Origin: an uncultured Bacteroidales bacterium
GTDB taxonomy: Bacteria > Bacteroidota > Bacteroidia > Bacteroidales > Paludibacteraceae
DNA: 62,217 nt
Assembly (NCBI GenBank): GCA_937885465.1
Contig: CAKZZM010000043.1
Span: 1 to 62,217 of the forward strand
Reading direction: 5' to 3'
Under the pieces are notes generated by a model that made no database searches, was not told the DNA's origin, and saw only the letters and a program-made list of their open reading frames with translations. This document shows, one piece after another, positions 7,592 through 16,956 of this stretch (its first letter is position 1; each line of letters begins with the position of its first letter). The position numbers and the translations under genes were made by a program.

Positions 7592-9274
7592 CTAATACTT
7601 GAACGACGAACCTCCGACGAACTCGCGCAGCATAGAGGTTGAGGGTATCTCTTTATCAGGAATAGAGTTGAAATATGAGAGGAAATTAAGCAGTCTGTTC
7701 GCGTCATAGTACTCCTCACAATATTTCGGCACCTCAGATAATATCCTCTCTGCATGGCGCTTCAACACAGGCAACTCAAAGATAAGAGCCGAATTGAACA
7801 TCACATCCGCATTCTCTTGATAAGGATAAATCCACTTCTCTTCACCTCTTATCACACTCTCATATCTCGCTATAGTCTCGCGGGCTGAATAGTTACGATA
7901 ACGATAGTCACGAACGATACGGCGTATAAGGCGAGTATCTGTTGTCGGAATCCAATTGTGATTATCGACATTGATGGTCGTCAATGCACTTACATAAATC
8001 TTAAATGTCGCTTCTTGAGGTATGTTAGGAATAAGATTCGGATTTAGCGCGTGGATTCCCTCAATAATGACCACATTATTTTCTTCAATCTTCAATTTCT
8101 GCCCGAGGAAATATCTCTTTCCGTCTTCGAAATTGAAAGTGGGCAACGATACCTCTTTACCTTCTAACAAATCTTGCAACTGACTGCGGAAAAGAGGCAA
8201 ATCAATAGCATCTATATGCTCGAAATCGTATTCTCCATTCTCGTCTTTAGGTGTTTCAACACGAGGTACAAAATAGTTATCCATCGACAAAACAACCGGT
8301 TTTATCCCATTGACTCGCAGTTGTATCGTCAGTCGTTTAGAAAATGTCGTTTTGCCCGAAGACGAAGGTCCGCTAATAAGCACAATCTTAGGTCTGCCGC
8401 CCTTTCTAAAAGAAATCATATCTGCAATTTGCGTTACTTTCTTCTCGTGTAGTGCCTCAGCAAGTTTTATCATATCGAATGTGTTACGAGTCTTGTTGAA
8501 TGCGTTCAACTCACCCACATTTGAAATACCCAGCAGACGATTCCAACCTACATATTCGCTAAAAATACCGAACATCTTATCCTGAGTAATGGTATCCTCC
8601 AAACAATCAGGGTGCGAACGATTAGGAATACGGAGCAGCATCCCGTCAAAATACGGTTCCAGATCAAAAATCTTAAGGTAGCCTGTCGAGGGCATTAACA
8701 CATCCGTGTAGTAGTCAATATAATCCCCCATCCTAAAATACCTCAGATAGGGTGCGCCTATCGTTTTGAACAATGAATCTACGCCATCACGCCTGTCCTC
8801 AAATAACCTAAGCACCTCTTGTATCTGCTTCTCTTCTACAACAATCGGAATATCCTTACTAATCAACTCCTGCATGCGCTTTTTGATATTCGCGACCTGC
8901 TCTTTATTAATTGACGCATATTCATTCCCCTTTAGTAACTTGCAATAGTAACCCTTTGAGATGGGGTGCTCAATACGCAAGTCGCAATCTTCCACAACAT
9001 CATGAATAGCAGCTGACAACACCATTGACAGCGTCCTAACATAACACCGCATACCGAGCGGACTGCTACAATCAACGAACTCAATATTCTTCGGCTTAAA
9101 CACATAATAGCCGAGATCTTCTAACTTATAATTTACTCTTGCCGCCACTACAGGATAAGGCAATTCAAAATTAATAGACTTGTAAATCTCAAGCAGATTG
9201 CTGCCGCGAGGAATGTTGTAATACTGTCCTGTATTAACACAATACACTGAAATAAGATTGTCAGACTGTTGCAT
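7592..9274 (-). CDS. Nucleoside kinase with N-terminal TGS/ThrRS-like domain
   Basis: The 560-residue protein joins an N-terminal TGS and threonyl-tRNA-synthetase second-domain-like region (about 1-230; the segment near 60-110 has HPISKGYYC) to a C-terminal uridine-kinase-like P-loop domain. Its Walker A is GPSSSGKTT near 300-308, followed by SMDNYF and a kinase lid rich in Arg (TRLIRRIVRDYRYR). Such fusions are widespread in Bacteroidetes and are annotated as nucleoside kinases; substrate is probably uridine or cytidine but is not proven here. It ends a leftward run with mutL and a lipoprotein phosphatase, 25 bases downstream of the latter. Confidence 0.87.
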   Translation of the reverse strand: MQQSDNLISVYCVNTGQYYNIPRGSNLLEIYKSINFELPYPVVAARVNYKLEDLGYYVFKPKNIEFVDCSSPLGMRCYVRTLSMVLSAAIHDVVEDCDLRIEHPISKGYYCKLLKGNEYASINKEQVANIKKRMQELISKDIPIVVEEKQIQEVLRLFEDRRDGVDSLFKTIGAPYLRYFRMGDYIDYYTDVLMPSTGYLKIFDLEPYFDGMLLRIPNRSHPDCLEDTITQDKMFGIFSEYVGWNRLLGISNVGELNAFNKTRNTFDMIKLAEALHEKKVTQIADMISFRKGGRPKIVLISGPSSSGKTTFSKRLTIQLRVNGIKPVVLSMDNYFVPRVETPKDENGEYDFEHIDAIDLPLFRSQLQDLLEGKEVSLPTFNFEDGKRYFLGQKLKIEENNVVIIEGIHALNPNLIPNIPQEATFKIYVSALTTINVDNHNWIPTTDTRLIRRIVRDYRYRNYSARETIARYESVIRGEEKWIYPYQENADVMFNSALIFELPVLKRHAERILSEVPKYCEEYYDANRLLNFLSYFNSIPDKEIPSTSMLREFVGGSSFKY

Positions 9275-9299
9275 GGAGATCGTTTAATTTAAAGCATTA

Positions 9300-10166
9300 T
9301 TAAATATTTGAAGGTTCTAATTCGATTTTTATCTTTCCCACTTTCACTCCCGATTTGCCGGCTTGCAGAAGCACGGTTTCTTCCCCCTGCGCATTGGAGA
9401 GCCTTTCTCCTTCGTAAAAATGATGGGTATGTCCCGATAGGAACAGATCAACCCCTTGTGTCATAGGAATGAGTGTTAAGTCCCTCTCATCCTCATGTCC
9501 TACAACACCTTTCCCGTCCGAACCGATATGACTCAGGCAAACGACGACATCGCACTTTTCTTTCTCTCGAAGCAGACTTGCCGTCTTATTAATACAAGTG
9601 AGCGGATCAAGAAATCGTATGTCTCCGAAATTCTTTTTGGCTATCAAGTCTTGAGGTGACACGCCCAACCCGAACACACCTGTTCTTATACCTCCTTTAT
9701 CAATAACTATATACGGTTTGACAAGTCCTTCTAACACCGTTCCGCTAACATCATAATTAGCACAGACAATCGGAAATTTTGCCAAGCGAAGAAGCATCGC
9801 TAATGTATCAAGCCCGTTATCAAACTCATGATTACCTAAGGTAGCGGCATCATACCCCATCCTATTCATGGCATCAACCTCTATCCTGCCATGATAGAAA
9901 TTGAAATAAGGCGTACCCTGCGAGAAATCACCTGAGTCAAAAAGCAATAAATCAGGGTTTTCCGCACGCTGCTGCGCTATCAGCCCCATACGGCGTGCAT
10001 ACCCGCCCATGTCGGCATACTTAGTTGATTTAGCCGGTAGAGGTTCTACCTGCGAATGTGTATCGGTAGTGCTTAAAATAACGAGCGTTCGCTTTTGCTG
10101 CTTATCGCCGCAAGCACTCAGCATTGATACCAAGCATAGCAATAATATACACTTCTTCATGTTCAT
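9300..10166 (-). CDS. Lipoprotein metallophosphatase, 5'-nucleotidase N-domain type
   Basis: The 288-residue protein has a lipoprotein signal with lipobox LSAC (Cys19) and then one calcineurin-like phosphoesterase domain. Metal-binding motifs are TDTHS (34-38), GDFSQGT, GNHEFD and SGHTHH. It corresponds to the catalytic half of UshA-type 5'-nucleotidases; the substrate-binding C-terminal domain is missing. In Bacteroidetes that domain is commonly a separate adjacent gene, but no such gene is present here. The start overlaps the mutL stop by four bases (ATGA); a second ATG at 10160 is also possible. It would act on nucleotides or sugar phosphates in the periplasm. Confidence 0.88.
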   Translation of the reverse strand: MNMKKCILLLCLVSMLSACGDKQQKRTLVILSTTDTHSQVEPLPAKSTKYADMGGYARRMGLIAQQRAENPDLLLFDSGDFSQGTPYFNFYHGRIEVDAMNRMGYDAATLGNHEFDNGLDTLAMLLRLAKFPIVCANYDVSGTVLEGLVKPYIVIDKGGIRTGVFGLGVSPQDLIAKKNFGDIRFLDPLTCINKTASLLREKEKCDVVVCLSHIGSDGKGVVGHEDERDLTLIPMTQGVDLFLSGHTHHFYEGERLSNAQGEETVLLQAGKSGVKVGKIKIELEPSNI

Positions 10167-12040
10167 ACTCTGAATATCTTTTCTATGTCCTGAAGCGGGA
10201 TAATGGAGGTCATCTGCTTCCCGTCAGGAGTGAATTTTTGATTATCTAATGTCAGCAGTTGTTCCACTAAAGATCTCATCTCCGCCTCGCTCATTGGCTT
10301 GCCCGACGGGATGGCGGCATCTGCGGCAAGCGACAATGCAATCAAGTGTTGCCAAGTGGCGCGGGCGGATAATCCGGCATCACTTATCGATGCTAAAATA
10401 CGGCGAATAACCGCAACAGCATCATGCCCGTCCATAATAGCGGGAATACCGAAAAGACTATAAGCAGACGGACTGAATTGCGAAAACTCAAAACCACTTT
10501 GCCGCAACTCTTCTTCCGCCTCCGACATCAGACTACATTCTTCCGCACTCATATCTATCACCTCAGGGAAGAGAAGTTGTTGAGAAGGGATACGCTTCTG
10601 ACGCAGCATTGCAGTTATATTTTCATACATAACCGACAAATGCACTCTATGCTGATGAAGAAGAAACAAACCGGTCGGTAAAGGCAGAACGATATATTTT
10701 CCCGCAAGTTGGAAAGGCACAATCTGAGATAAATCAACATCAAATAATGCGTCCCTCTCACCTTCTCCACTTTCCTCTCCTTCTTTTCCTATTGCATTTG
10801 CAATAATATTGTCATATAGTTTCTCCCAACCTTGCACCGGTTGCTTTCTGTCGGCATAACTGCTCGTCCTGTTTGAATTATTACTTACCCATTGCGGCTG
10901 ATAAGAGTTTTTCTCGTTGAAAGGATTATAACCCGAATCATGTTGCGTGAAGCTCCCTGACATTTCACCTCGAGTGGCTGTCTGAGGGATATCAATTATC
11001 GAAGCACTGCCTGCCTCGCTATCAAAATCAAGGGATGGCACCACATTGAACTTTCCAAGCGATTCGCGCACCGTCGCCAACAATATCTGCCATATAGGCT
11101 GCTCATCAGAGAATTTTATCTCCGTTTTTGTCGGATGAATATTGACATCTATCGTTTCCGGACGGACATCAAAATAAATAAAATATGACGGCTGTTGGTC
11201 AGGTTGTAACATACCCTGATAAGCCGTCATAATTGCTTTATGGAAATAAGGGTGACGCATATAGCGATTATTCACAAAGAAATACTGCTGAGCCTGCTTA
11301 CCTGCAAATTCAGGCTTTCCCACAAACCCGTGAATCTCTACTATATCCGTCTCGCTTTTTATCTCAACTAAACCTGCTGTAAATTGCTTATTCAAACTCT
11401 TACCGAAGACCTGCTCTATCCTGTGTTTTATATTTCCGGCTGTCAGATCTAATAACAACTCATCATTATTAGTAAGGCAAAATCTACATTGCGGATTGAC
11501 TAATACGATGCGGTAAAACTCCTGAATTATATTCCTTAGTTCGGTGGCATCCGTCTTAAGAAATCGACGACGGGCAGGAACATTGTAAAACAGATTCTTA
11601 ACTTTTATATTAGTTCCTTTGGCACAACTGCAAGGCTCTTGCAATTTGACTTCCGAACCGTGTATTTCCAACCGCGTACCGATCTCATCCTCTTCTCTGC
11701 AAGTAAGTAACTCCACTTGCGCTACTGCACATATTGATGCCAGAGCCTCACCGCGAAACCCCATAGTATGCAAAGCAAAAAGGTCATCAGCAGATTTGAT
11801 CTTCGAAGTGGCATGACGCTCAAACGCCATCCTGGCGTCTGTCTCGCTCATTCCCTTACCGTTATCTATCACCTGCATCATCGTTCGCCCGGAATCATAG
11901 AGCAACACCTTAATGTCGGTAGCGCCGGCATCAAGCGAGTTTTCCACCAATTCCTTCAGACACGATGCCGGACGCTGGATTACTTCTCCCGCCGCAATCT
12001 GGTTAGCAACACTGTCCGGTAATAGATGAATGATGTCCAC
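10163..12040 (-). CDS. mutL: DNA mismatch repair protein MutL
   Basis: The 625-residue protein is MutL, the GHKL ATPase that links MutS mismatch recognition to strand incision. The N-terminus reads VDIIHLLPDSVANQIAAGEV, with the ATP-binding motifs NSLDAG, DNGKGM and TMGFRGEAL, and the C-terminal dimerisation domain begins near 430. The proposed start is GTG at 12040, because family members begin with MDIIHLLP; an upstream TTG at 12100 would run back into the preceding gene. No DQHAAHERI endonuclease motif is visible in the C-domain (the aligned stretch reads LHQHRVHLSVMYE), though related members vary. It is preceded by a small membrane protein gene and followed by the coupled metallophosphatase. 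Confidence 0.94.
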   Translation of the reverse strand: MDIIHLLPDSVANQIAAGEVIQRPASCLKELVENSLDAGATDIKVLLYDSGRTMMQVIDNGKGMSETDARMAFERHATSKIKSADDLFALHTMGFRGEALASICAVAQVELLTCREEDEIGTRLEIHGSEVKLQEPCSCAKGTNIKVKNLFYNVPARRRFLKTDATELRNIIQEFYRIVLVNPQCRFCLTNNDELLLDLTAGNIKHRIEQVFGKSLNKQFTAGLVEIKSETDIVEIHGFVGKPEFAGKQAQQYFFVNNRYMRHPYFHKAIMTAYQGMLQPDQQPSYFIYFDVRPETIDVNIHPTKTEIKFSDEQPIWQILLATVRESLGKFNVVPSLDFDSEAGSASIIDIPQTATRGEMSGSFTQHDSGYNPFNEKNSYQPQWVSNNSNRTSSYADRKQPVQGWEKLYDNIIANAIGKEGEESGEGERDALFDVDLSQIVPFQLAGKYIVLPLPTGLFLLHQHRVHLSVMYENITAMLRQKRIPSQQLLFPEVIDMSAEECSLMSEAEEELRQSGFEFSQFSPSAYSLFGIPAIMDGHDAVAVIRRILASISDAGLSARATWQHLIALSLAADAAIPSGKPMSEAEMRSLVEQLLTLDNQKFTPDGKQMTSIIPLQDIEKIFRV

Positions 12041-12074
12041 TTTTGAAATTAGAAATTTAAAATTGCAGAGCTGA

Positions 12075-12389
12075 CTATAGGAGCCAATACAGAAACGCAA
12101 TCATTGCGAGTAGTGCAATCCAAAAAGCAGCCTTTGACTGCTTTGCTGCCTTCTGCGTCATTGACATATTCTCCTCGTGAGACTCTCGAAACGAACCTCT
12201 ATGCAAAGTTGGGGTGTATGGTTGACCTGACCTTTCCTTACTCCCCTCTTCTGACTTACCTTCCTCCACTGCGCGACGCTGTTGTAACTCGCGTAAGCGG
12301 CTCTCCATCTCGTCTTTCTTAGGGTCGTAATGGATAGGACGCCAATGCCACTCCGGGGCTTTATTAACTTTTGGAAAAAGAACCGACAT
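12075..12389 (-). CDS. Conserved small protein with C-terminal membrane segment
   Basis: The 104-residue protein has a basic, charged N-terminal part (PIHYDPKKDEMESRLRELQQRR, of which residues 19-40 are probably helical), a polar linker, and one C-terminal hydrophobic helix (about 86-104, ending YWLL), giving a tail-anchored arrangement. Proteins of this design are found upstream of mutL in other Bacteroidales, as far as I recall; no function is known to me. It lies between tRNA-Ala and mutL on the same strand, 34 bases before the mutL GTG. Confidence 0.78.
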   Translation of the reverse strand: MSVLFPKVNKAPEWHWRPIHYDPKKDEMESRLRELQQRRAVEEGKSEEGSKERSGQPYTPTLHRGSFRESHEENMSMTQKAAKQSKAAFWIALLAMIAFLYWLL

Positions 12390-12409
12390 GATAATCAGTT
12401 AGATATTTG

Positions 12410-12482
12410 TGGAGCATAGCGGACTCGAACCGCCCACCTCTTCGTTGCGAACGAAACGCTCTACCGGATGAGCTAATGCCCC
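12410..12482 (-). tRNA. tRNA-Ala (CGC)
   Basis: The 73-base cloverleaf has acceptor GGGGCAT/ATGCTCC with the G3:U70 pair that identifies alanine, D-stem GCTC/GAGC, anticodon stem TTTCG/CGAAG with loop TTCGCAA (anticodon CGC, reading GCG), and T-arm GGCGG-TTCGAGT-CCGCT. It heads the leftward unit that continues into the small membrane protein and mutL. Confidence 0.9.
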
Positions 12483-12580
12483 AATCGGCTGCTATTGTCA
12501 CCGAACGCCGATGCTGAATCACCGCTCGTCTGACAATAAGCAATACCAACCTTTTATTAACAATCTAAAAACAATACACG

Positions 12581-12611
12581 CAAAATTATCATTTTTTTTC
12601 AAAATACGCAA
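12581..12611 (-). promoter_or_regulatory. Promoter of the tRNA-Ala / mutL unit
   Basis: On the minus strand TAATTTTG (12581-12588) with TTG (12609-12611) 20 bases upstream. The leader before the tRNA can form an 8-bp stem (12493-12500 with 12531-12538). Confidence 0.7.
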
Positions 12612-12650
12612 GCCTTATAATAAATCATAATTGAAAAATAACGAAAATTC

Positions 12651-12681
12651 TTGTAATTTTAATAAAAAAACATTATCTTTG
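12651..12681 (+). promoter_or_regulatory. Promoter of mreB
   Basis: TTG at 12651-12653 and TATCTTTG at 12674-12681, spacing 20; the mreB ATG is 40 bases further on. Confidence 0.8.
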
Positions 12682-12720
12682 CAAACTATGATTGAAGTAT
12701 AATTTCTTAATTTTCTAAAA

Positions 12721-13740
12721 ATGGGTTTATTTTCCTTAACACAAGACATTGCTATTGACTTAGGTACAGCCAACACCGTTATAACCTGCGAGGATAAGAT
12801 TGTTGTTGACGAGCCTTCTGTTGTTGCCATTTCAGCAGCAGATAACAAGATGATTGCTGTCGGCAGAAAAGCGCAGCAGATGATTGGTCGTGGCGGTAAT
12901 ATGATTCGCACCATACGCCCACTCAAAGATGGTGTTATCGCCGACTTCTACGCCTGCGAGATGATGATTAGAGGAATGATCAAACTAATTCCTCATCATA
13001 ATCATCTCTTCACCCCCCAACTCAGAATGGTAGTCGGAATACCCTCCAGTTCCACTGAGGTGGAGATTCGTGCCGTACGCGATTCGTCTGAGCACGCCGG
13101 CGGCAGAGACGTGTATATGATATTCGAGCCGATGGCGGCAGCATTAGGTATTGGTATAGATGTTGAGGCCGCCGAAGGCTGCATGGTAGTGGATATTGGT
13201 GGTGGTACAACCGAAATTGCCGTTATCTCTCTTGGCGGTATAGTATCAAATAAGAGTATCAAGATCGCCGGCGATGACTTCAATGCCGATATCATTGAGT
13301 TTATGGGTCGTATGCATAACCTGCGCATTGATGAACCGACAGCAGAACGCATCAAGATGCAGGTAGGTTCCGCTCTGCCCGAATTGGACAACCAGCCGGA
13401 GGACTACGTAGTTATCGGTCCTAACAAAGTTACGGCACTGCCTATGTCCGTTCCCGTTAGTTATCAAGAGATAGCCCATTGCTTGGAGAAGTCGGTTGCA
13501 AAAGTGGAGAATGCTATTCTTCAAGCACTCGAGCAAACACCGCCTGAGTTATACGCCGACATCGTTAAAAACGGCATTTATCTTGCCGGTGGTGGTGCCC
13601 TCTTGCACGGACTTGCAAAGCGCTTGTCTGATAAGATACATATCGCTTTTCATGTGGCAGACGACCCGCTGCACTGCGTAGCACGCGGAACGGGTATAGC
13701 ACTAAAAAATGTGCATAACTTCAACTTCCTGCTTCGCTGA
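12721..13740 (+). CDS. mreB: Rod-shape actin homologue MreB
   Basis: The 339-residue protein is MreB, the membrane-associated actin-like filament that positions the elongation machinery for peptidoglycan. Actin-fold ATP motifs are present: phosphate 1 DIAIDLGTANT (9-19), phosphate 2 MVVDIGGGTTEIAV (about 160) and adenosine GIYLAGGGALLHGL (about 285). Length is that of the family. It has its own promoter and is followed after 36 bases by mreC. The N-terminal amphipathic stretch GLFSLTQ is typical. Confidence 0.97.
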   Translation: MGLFSLTQDIAIDLGTANTVITCEDKIVVDEPSVVAISAADNKMIAVGRKAQQMIGRGGNMIRTIRPLKDGVIADFYACEMMIRGMIKLIPHHNHLFTPQLRMVVGIPSSSTEVEIRAVRDSSEHAGGRDVYMIFEPMAAALGIGIDVEAAEGCMVVDIGGGTTEIAVISLGGIVSNKSIKIAGDDFNADIIEFMGRMHNLRIDEPTAERIKMQVGSALPELDNQPEDYVVIGPNKVTALPMSVPVSYQEIAHCLEKSVAKVENAILQALEQTPPELYADIVKNGIYLAGGGALLHGLAKRLSDKIHIAFHVADDPLHCVARGTGIALKNVHNFNFLLR

Positions 13741-13776
13741 TAGGTTATCTGTTATTTTCACCATTCGCATTAAGTT

Positions 13777-14610
13777 ATGCGCAACCTGCTGCAATTTTTC
13801 ATAAAGTACAGTAATATAATACTATTCCTATTATTAGAAGTAGTGTCGGTTGTGCTATTGATTCGCAGCAATTCCTATCCGCAAAGCATATACGCAACAT
13901 CCGCCAACCGTGTTATAGGAGAAATTTATAGTTGGAGCGATGGCGTTCAGCAGTTTCTGCATCTGCGCACGGAAAATAGAGAATTAACGGAAGAGAACGC
14001 CTTGCTATACAAGCGAATAACAGACCTTGAGAACTTACTTGAACCGCAGGCGGAAAACAGAGAGGAGTTGCTTTTAGGCAACAACGTTAAGAGCGATAGC
14101 GGGCAGCATATTTACAGATATTCTCATCTTAATATTCAGTATATCCCCGCCCGCGTTATACAGGTGGATGCCGGCAAGACGCATAACTATTTCACAATAA
14201 ACAAAGGTCGCCGCGATAGTCTGCACACCGATATGGGCGTTGTGGGAGCGAACGGGGCAGTTGGTATTGTTACTGCAGTAGGGGAAAATTATTCCATAGT
14301 GATGCCTATCATCAATGAAAAGATGATGCTCAGTTGCAGGTTGAAGAACGGCGTATATAGCCCCCTGCAATGGGATGGTATCAGCACGCAATATGCACAA
14401 CTGCATAATATCGCCCGACATACGCAAGTCGCCGTTGGTGACACTATCGTAACAAGCGGCCTAACGACAACCTTCCCCGAAGGCATACCGGTCGGAATAA
14501 TCACAGAAACAGACCTGCGAGAGTCCGACGCTTACTATCGCATTAAAGTAAAACTTCTTACCGACTTCTCCTGCCCTCGCTATGTACAGGTAATAGAAAA
14601 TCGCAACTAA
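13777..14610 (+). CDS. mreC: Rod-shape-determining protein MreC
   Basis: The 277-residue protein has one N-terminal membrane helix (about 12-28), a coiled coil (about 60-95, LTEENALLYKRITDLENLL) and a periplasmic double beta-barrel (about 115-275, with VGIVTAVGENYSIVMPI and VTSGLTTTFPEGIPVG). MreC couples MreB filaments to penicillin-binding protein 2 and RodA. In most Bacteroidetes mreD, mrdA and mrdB follow; here a bidirectional terminator and a convergent sugar dehydrogenase follow instead, so the rest of the elongasome genes must be elsewhere. Confidence 0.95.
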   Translation: MRNLLQFFIKYSNIILFLLLEVVSVVLLIRSNSYPQSIYATSANRVIGEIYSWSDGVQQFLHLRTENRELTEENALLYKRITDLENLLEPQAENREELLLGNNVKSDSGQHIYRYSHLNIQYIPARVIQVDAGKTHNYFTINKGRRDSLHTDMGVVGANGAVGIVTAVGENYSIVMPIINEKMMLSCRLKNGVYSPLQWDGISTQYAQLHNIARHTQVAVGDTIVTSGLTTTFPEGIPVGIITETDLRESDAYYRIKVKLLTDFSCPRYVQVIENRN

Positions 14611-14647
14611 GCAAAACCTGCTATTGCTTATCAAAACGCGAAAGAAA

Positions 14648-14685
14648 AGGCTGTCCGACAAAATTGTAAGACAGCCTCTTCTTTA
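14648..14685. terminator. Bidirectional intrinsic terminator
   Basis: AGGCTGTC (14648-14655) pairs with GACAGCCT (14670-14677). On plus it is followed by CTTCTTT, and on minus by TTTTCTTT, so it can end both mreC and the convergent uxaB. Confidence 0.85.
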
Positions 14686-14700
14686 TAAACAAACTCTTAA

Positions 14701-16182
14701 TCAGAGAATTTCTTTAACGGTTTCTAACATACCTTGCTTTTCAATCTTATCTAAGAACGAAACGACCATATCGGTCAGTCCGGGTATCTTATTTAGATCC
14801 TCGCCCGATTCTTTCCAGATAACATCCGTTGCACCAAGCACGCCTTCTGCCACCTTACGCTTGTCGCCTGTCGCCCATAACTTCTGTAGCATATCCATTA
14901 TCTCCTGTGCGTCATTCGGCTGAATAGGAGCACCGTCTGCCCGTGTGCCGCCTTTATAATAGGTGATAATAGCAGCCAAACCAAGAACAAGTCCCTTAGG
15001 CAACTCACCCTTGCGCTCAAGATATGTCTTAAGGCCGGGCAAATCACGCGTTTCGAATTTCGGGAAAGAGTTGAGCATGATACTTGTAACCTGATGGTCA
15101 ACATAGGGGTTGTTAAAACGCTCTAATACACTTTCTCCGTATGCACGCAACTCGTCTTTCGGCAAGTTGAGAGTCTCTAATAACTCATCGAACATCACTT
15201 TGTGGATATACTTGCCCAAGACCTCGTGATTGCAAGCATCGCGAACGATATTAACACCACTGAGATAAGTAACAGGCGAGAGAACGGTGTGAGGACCGTT
15301 AAGAAGTGTTACCTTACGCTCATGATATGGTTTTTCCGACTCTGCTATAAGAACATTCAGACCGGCCTTGTTAGCGGGGAACTCACGCTCAAGTTCTTCA
15401 ATCGACATATTCTCAGGTTTCTCAATAACCCAAAGATGGAAAATCTCGGCTTGCACTACAAGATTATCCGCATAACCCACCTTCTCCTGAATAGCGGCAA
15501 TATCTTTGCGTGGGAAACCGGGGACAATACGGTCAACGAGAGTAGCACAAACATAGTTATACTTTTCAAACCACTCTTTGAAACCTGCATAATCTGCTCC
15601 AAAATCGTCCTTCCAAAGTTCTATATACTTACGGATACAATCTTTGAGATGATGACCATTCAGGAAGATGAGTTCGCAAGGCATAAATATCAGACCTTTT
15701 CTCGGGTCTCCCTCGAATGTCTTATAACGGCGGAAGAGCAGTTGCACGAGTTTGCCCGGATAAGAAGAAGCAGGAGCATCAGTGAACTTGCAAGCGGGGT
15801 CAAATGTTATGCCTGCTTCAGTAGTGTTAGAGATAACGAAACGAATTTCAGGCTGATCGGCAAGTGCCATAAAAGCCGCATTCTGAGAATACGGATTGAG
15901 AGCACGACTGATAACATCAATACGCTCAAGAGAATTGACAGCCTCACCATTCAAGCGACCTTGAAGATTAACATGATACAAGCAGTCTTGACCATTAAGC
16001 CACTCCGCCATACCCTTATCAATAGGCTGTACCACCGCTACTGAACCATTAAAGTTAGTGCGGGCATTCATGTTCCAAACGATCCAATCTACAAAAGCGC
16101 GAAGAAAGTTACCCTCGCCAAATTGAATAATCTTTTCCGGTGCCACCGATTTCGGGGCTGTCTGTTTGTTAAGTGCTTTCAT
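14701..16182 (-). CDS. uxaB: Tagaturonate reductase (altronate oxidoreductase)
   Basis: The 493-residue enzyme belongs to the polyol-specific long-chain (mannitol) dehydrogenases. It has the N-terminal Rossmann segment (IIQFGEGNFLRAFVDW, 19-34), the family signature with catalytic Lys in RKVTLLNGPHTVLSP (about 290-305), and YVDHQVTSI in the C-terminal domain. Close similarity in the GEGNFLRAF and LNGPH regions points to UxaB, which reduces D-tagaturonate to D-altronate with NADH in galacturonate breakdown. No uxaA, uxaC or kdg genes are adjacent. Other long-chain dehydrogenases (fructuronate reductase) are the alternative. It has its own promoter and a leader of about 125 bases. Confidence 0.88.
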   Translation of the reverse strand: MKALNKQTAPKSVAPEKIIQFGEGNFLRAFVDWIVWNMNARTNFNGSVAVVQPIDKGMAEWLNGQDCLYHVNLQGRLNGEAVNSLERIDVISRALNPYSQNAAFMALADQPEIRFVISNTTEAGITFDPACKFTDAPASSYPGKLVQLLFRRYKTFEGDPRKGLIFMPCELIFLNGHHLKDCIRKYIELWKDDFGADYAGFKEWFEKYNYVCATLVDRIVPGFPRKDIAAIQEKVGYADNLVVQAEIFHLWVIEKPENMSIEELEREFPANKAGLNVLIAESEKPYHERKVTLLNGPHTVLSPVTYLSGVNIVRDACNHEVLGKYIHKVMFDELLETLNLPKDELRAYGESVLERFNNPYVDHQVTSIMLNSFPKFETRDLPGLKTYLERKGELPKGLVLGLAAIITYYKGGTRADGAPIQPNDAQEIMDMLQKLWATGDKRKVAEGVLGATDVIWKESGEDLNKIPGLTDMVVSFLDKIEKQGMLETVKEIL

Positions 16183-16314
16183 TGTATATTTTGTTTAGTT
16201 ATGAGTTACAAGTGATATGCGACAAGTGATATATGTCAAGAGCGCAAACCTTTCGCTTGCATTCTCAAATATGTTCAAATGATGCCACTTTAGGCCTTTA
16301 TACTACCCAGAAGA

Positions 16315-16345
16315 CAAAGTTACAAACATTTTCTCATATTTGCAA
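16315..16345 (-). promoter_or_regulatory. Promoter of uxaB
   Basis: On minus TAACTTTG (16315-16322) with TTG (16343-16345) 20 bases upstream. Confidence 0.75.
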
Positions 16346-16383
16346 CAAGAATGTTATTTTTTTTAATTCGGCATTTATTTATA

Positions 16384-16414
16384 TTGCTTTATAGGAAAAA
16401 ACATATTATCTTTG
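16384..16414 (+). promoter_or_regulatory. Promoter of the YhcH-glgB operon
   Basis: TTG at 16384-16386 and TATCTTTG at 16407-16414, spacing 20; the leader to the first ATG is about 80 bases. Confidence 0.78.
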
Positions 16415-16500
16415 TATCGTAGGGGTGGTGTATATTGCCATTCTATCAATAAATCATTACTTAACTATATACCGCTAATAATAACTTATTCACTGAATAT

Positions 16501-16956
16501 ATGATTATCGACAAATTAGAGAATGCGGACAACTATTACGATGTTGTTCCCGGATTAGAACGCTTTATGCAGTTCTACGAAGCCAATGATCTTGAAGCAA
16601 TGCCTGCTTGCAAGATTAAGTTAGAAGGCAATGACCTCATCGTTAACCTCAACGATTTCAGCGGCAAGGAAGAAGAGGACTGCCGCATGGAGGCTCACCG
16701 AGAGTATCTTGACATTCAGATACCCGTAGGCGAAGACGAAATGATGGGGTGGAAGGCACAAGTGGACTGCAGAGATATCACCGCGGAATATAACGAACAG
16801 AAAGACGTGGAGTTCTACGCCGACAAAGCAACTGCGATGTTCTGCGTGCCGGACGGACATTTTGCTGTATTCTTTCCTTGGGATGCACACCAGCCCGGTA
16901 TTGCCCCCGGCAAAAAATATCGTAAAATAATTGTTAAAGCAAAAATAAGCAAATGA
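16501..16956 (+). CDS. YhcH/YjgK/YiaL (DUF386) cupin protein
   Basis: The 151-residue protein is a small cupin of the YhcH/YjgK/YiaL family, to which EbgC and NanQ (N-acetylneuraminate anomerase) belong. It starts MIIDKLENADNYYDVVPGLE, has the conserved RMEAHREYLDIQ segment (about 62-73) with metal-binding Glu and His, and FFPWDAHQPGI near 129-139 with the last His ligand. The natural substrate is probably a sugar or sugar acid anomer. The stop overlaps the glgB start by four bases, so the two are translationally coupled, an unusual pairing that may point to glucan-derived sugar handling; this is inference. Confidence 0.9.
   Translation: MIIDKLENADNYYDVVPGLERFMQFYEANDLEAMPACKIKLEGNDLIVNLNDFSGKEEEDCRMEAHREYLDIQIPVGEDEMMGWKAQVDCRDITAEYNEQKDVEFYADKATAMFCVPDGHFAVFFPWDAHQPGIAPGKKYRKIIVKAKISK

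Larger units (their letters stand above)
16183..16500. other. Divergent promoter region between uxaB and the YhcH gene
   Basis: This 318-base gap holds two back-to-back promoters (listed separately) and a leader on each side. Two degenerate copies of an ACAAGTGATATR string lie near 16,209-16,236. No operator for a known regulator was recognised. Confidence 0.6.

Noticed and set aside
12041..12100. TTG start extending MutL by 20 residues
   Set aside because: It would overlap the preceding gene and add a sequence unlike other MutL N-termini; GTG 12,040 fits the family start.
15202..16044. 280-codon frame antisense to uxaB
   Set aside because: Shadow of the uxaB codon pattern; no domain is recognisable and uxaB is certain.
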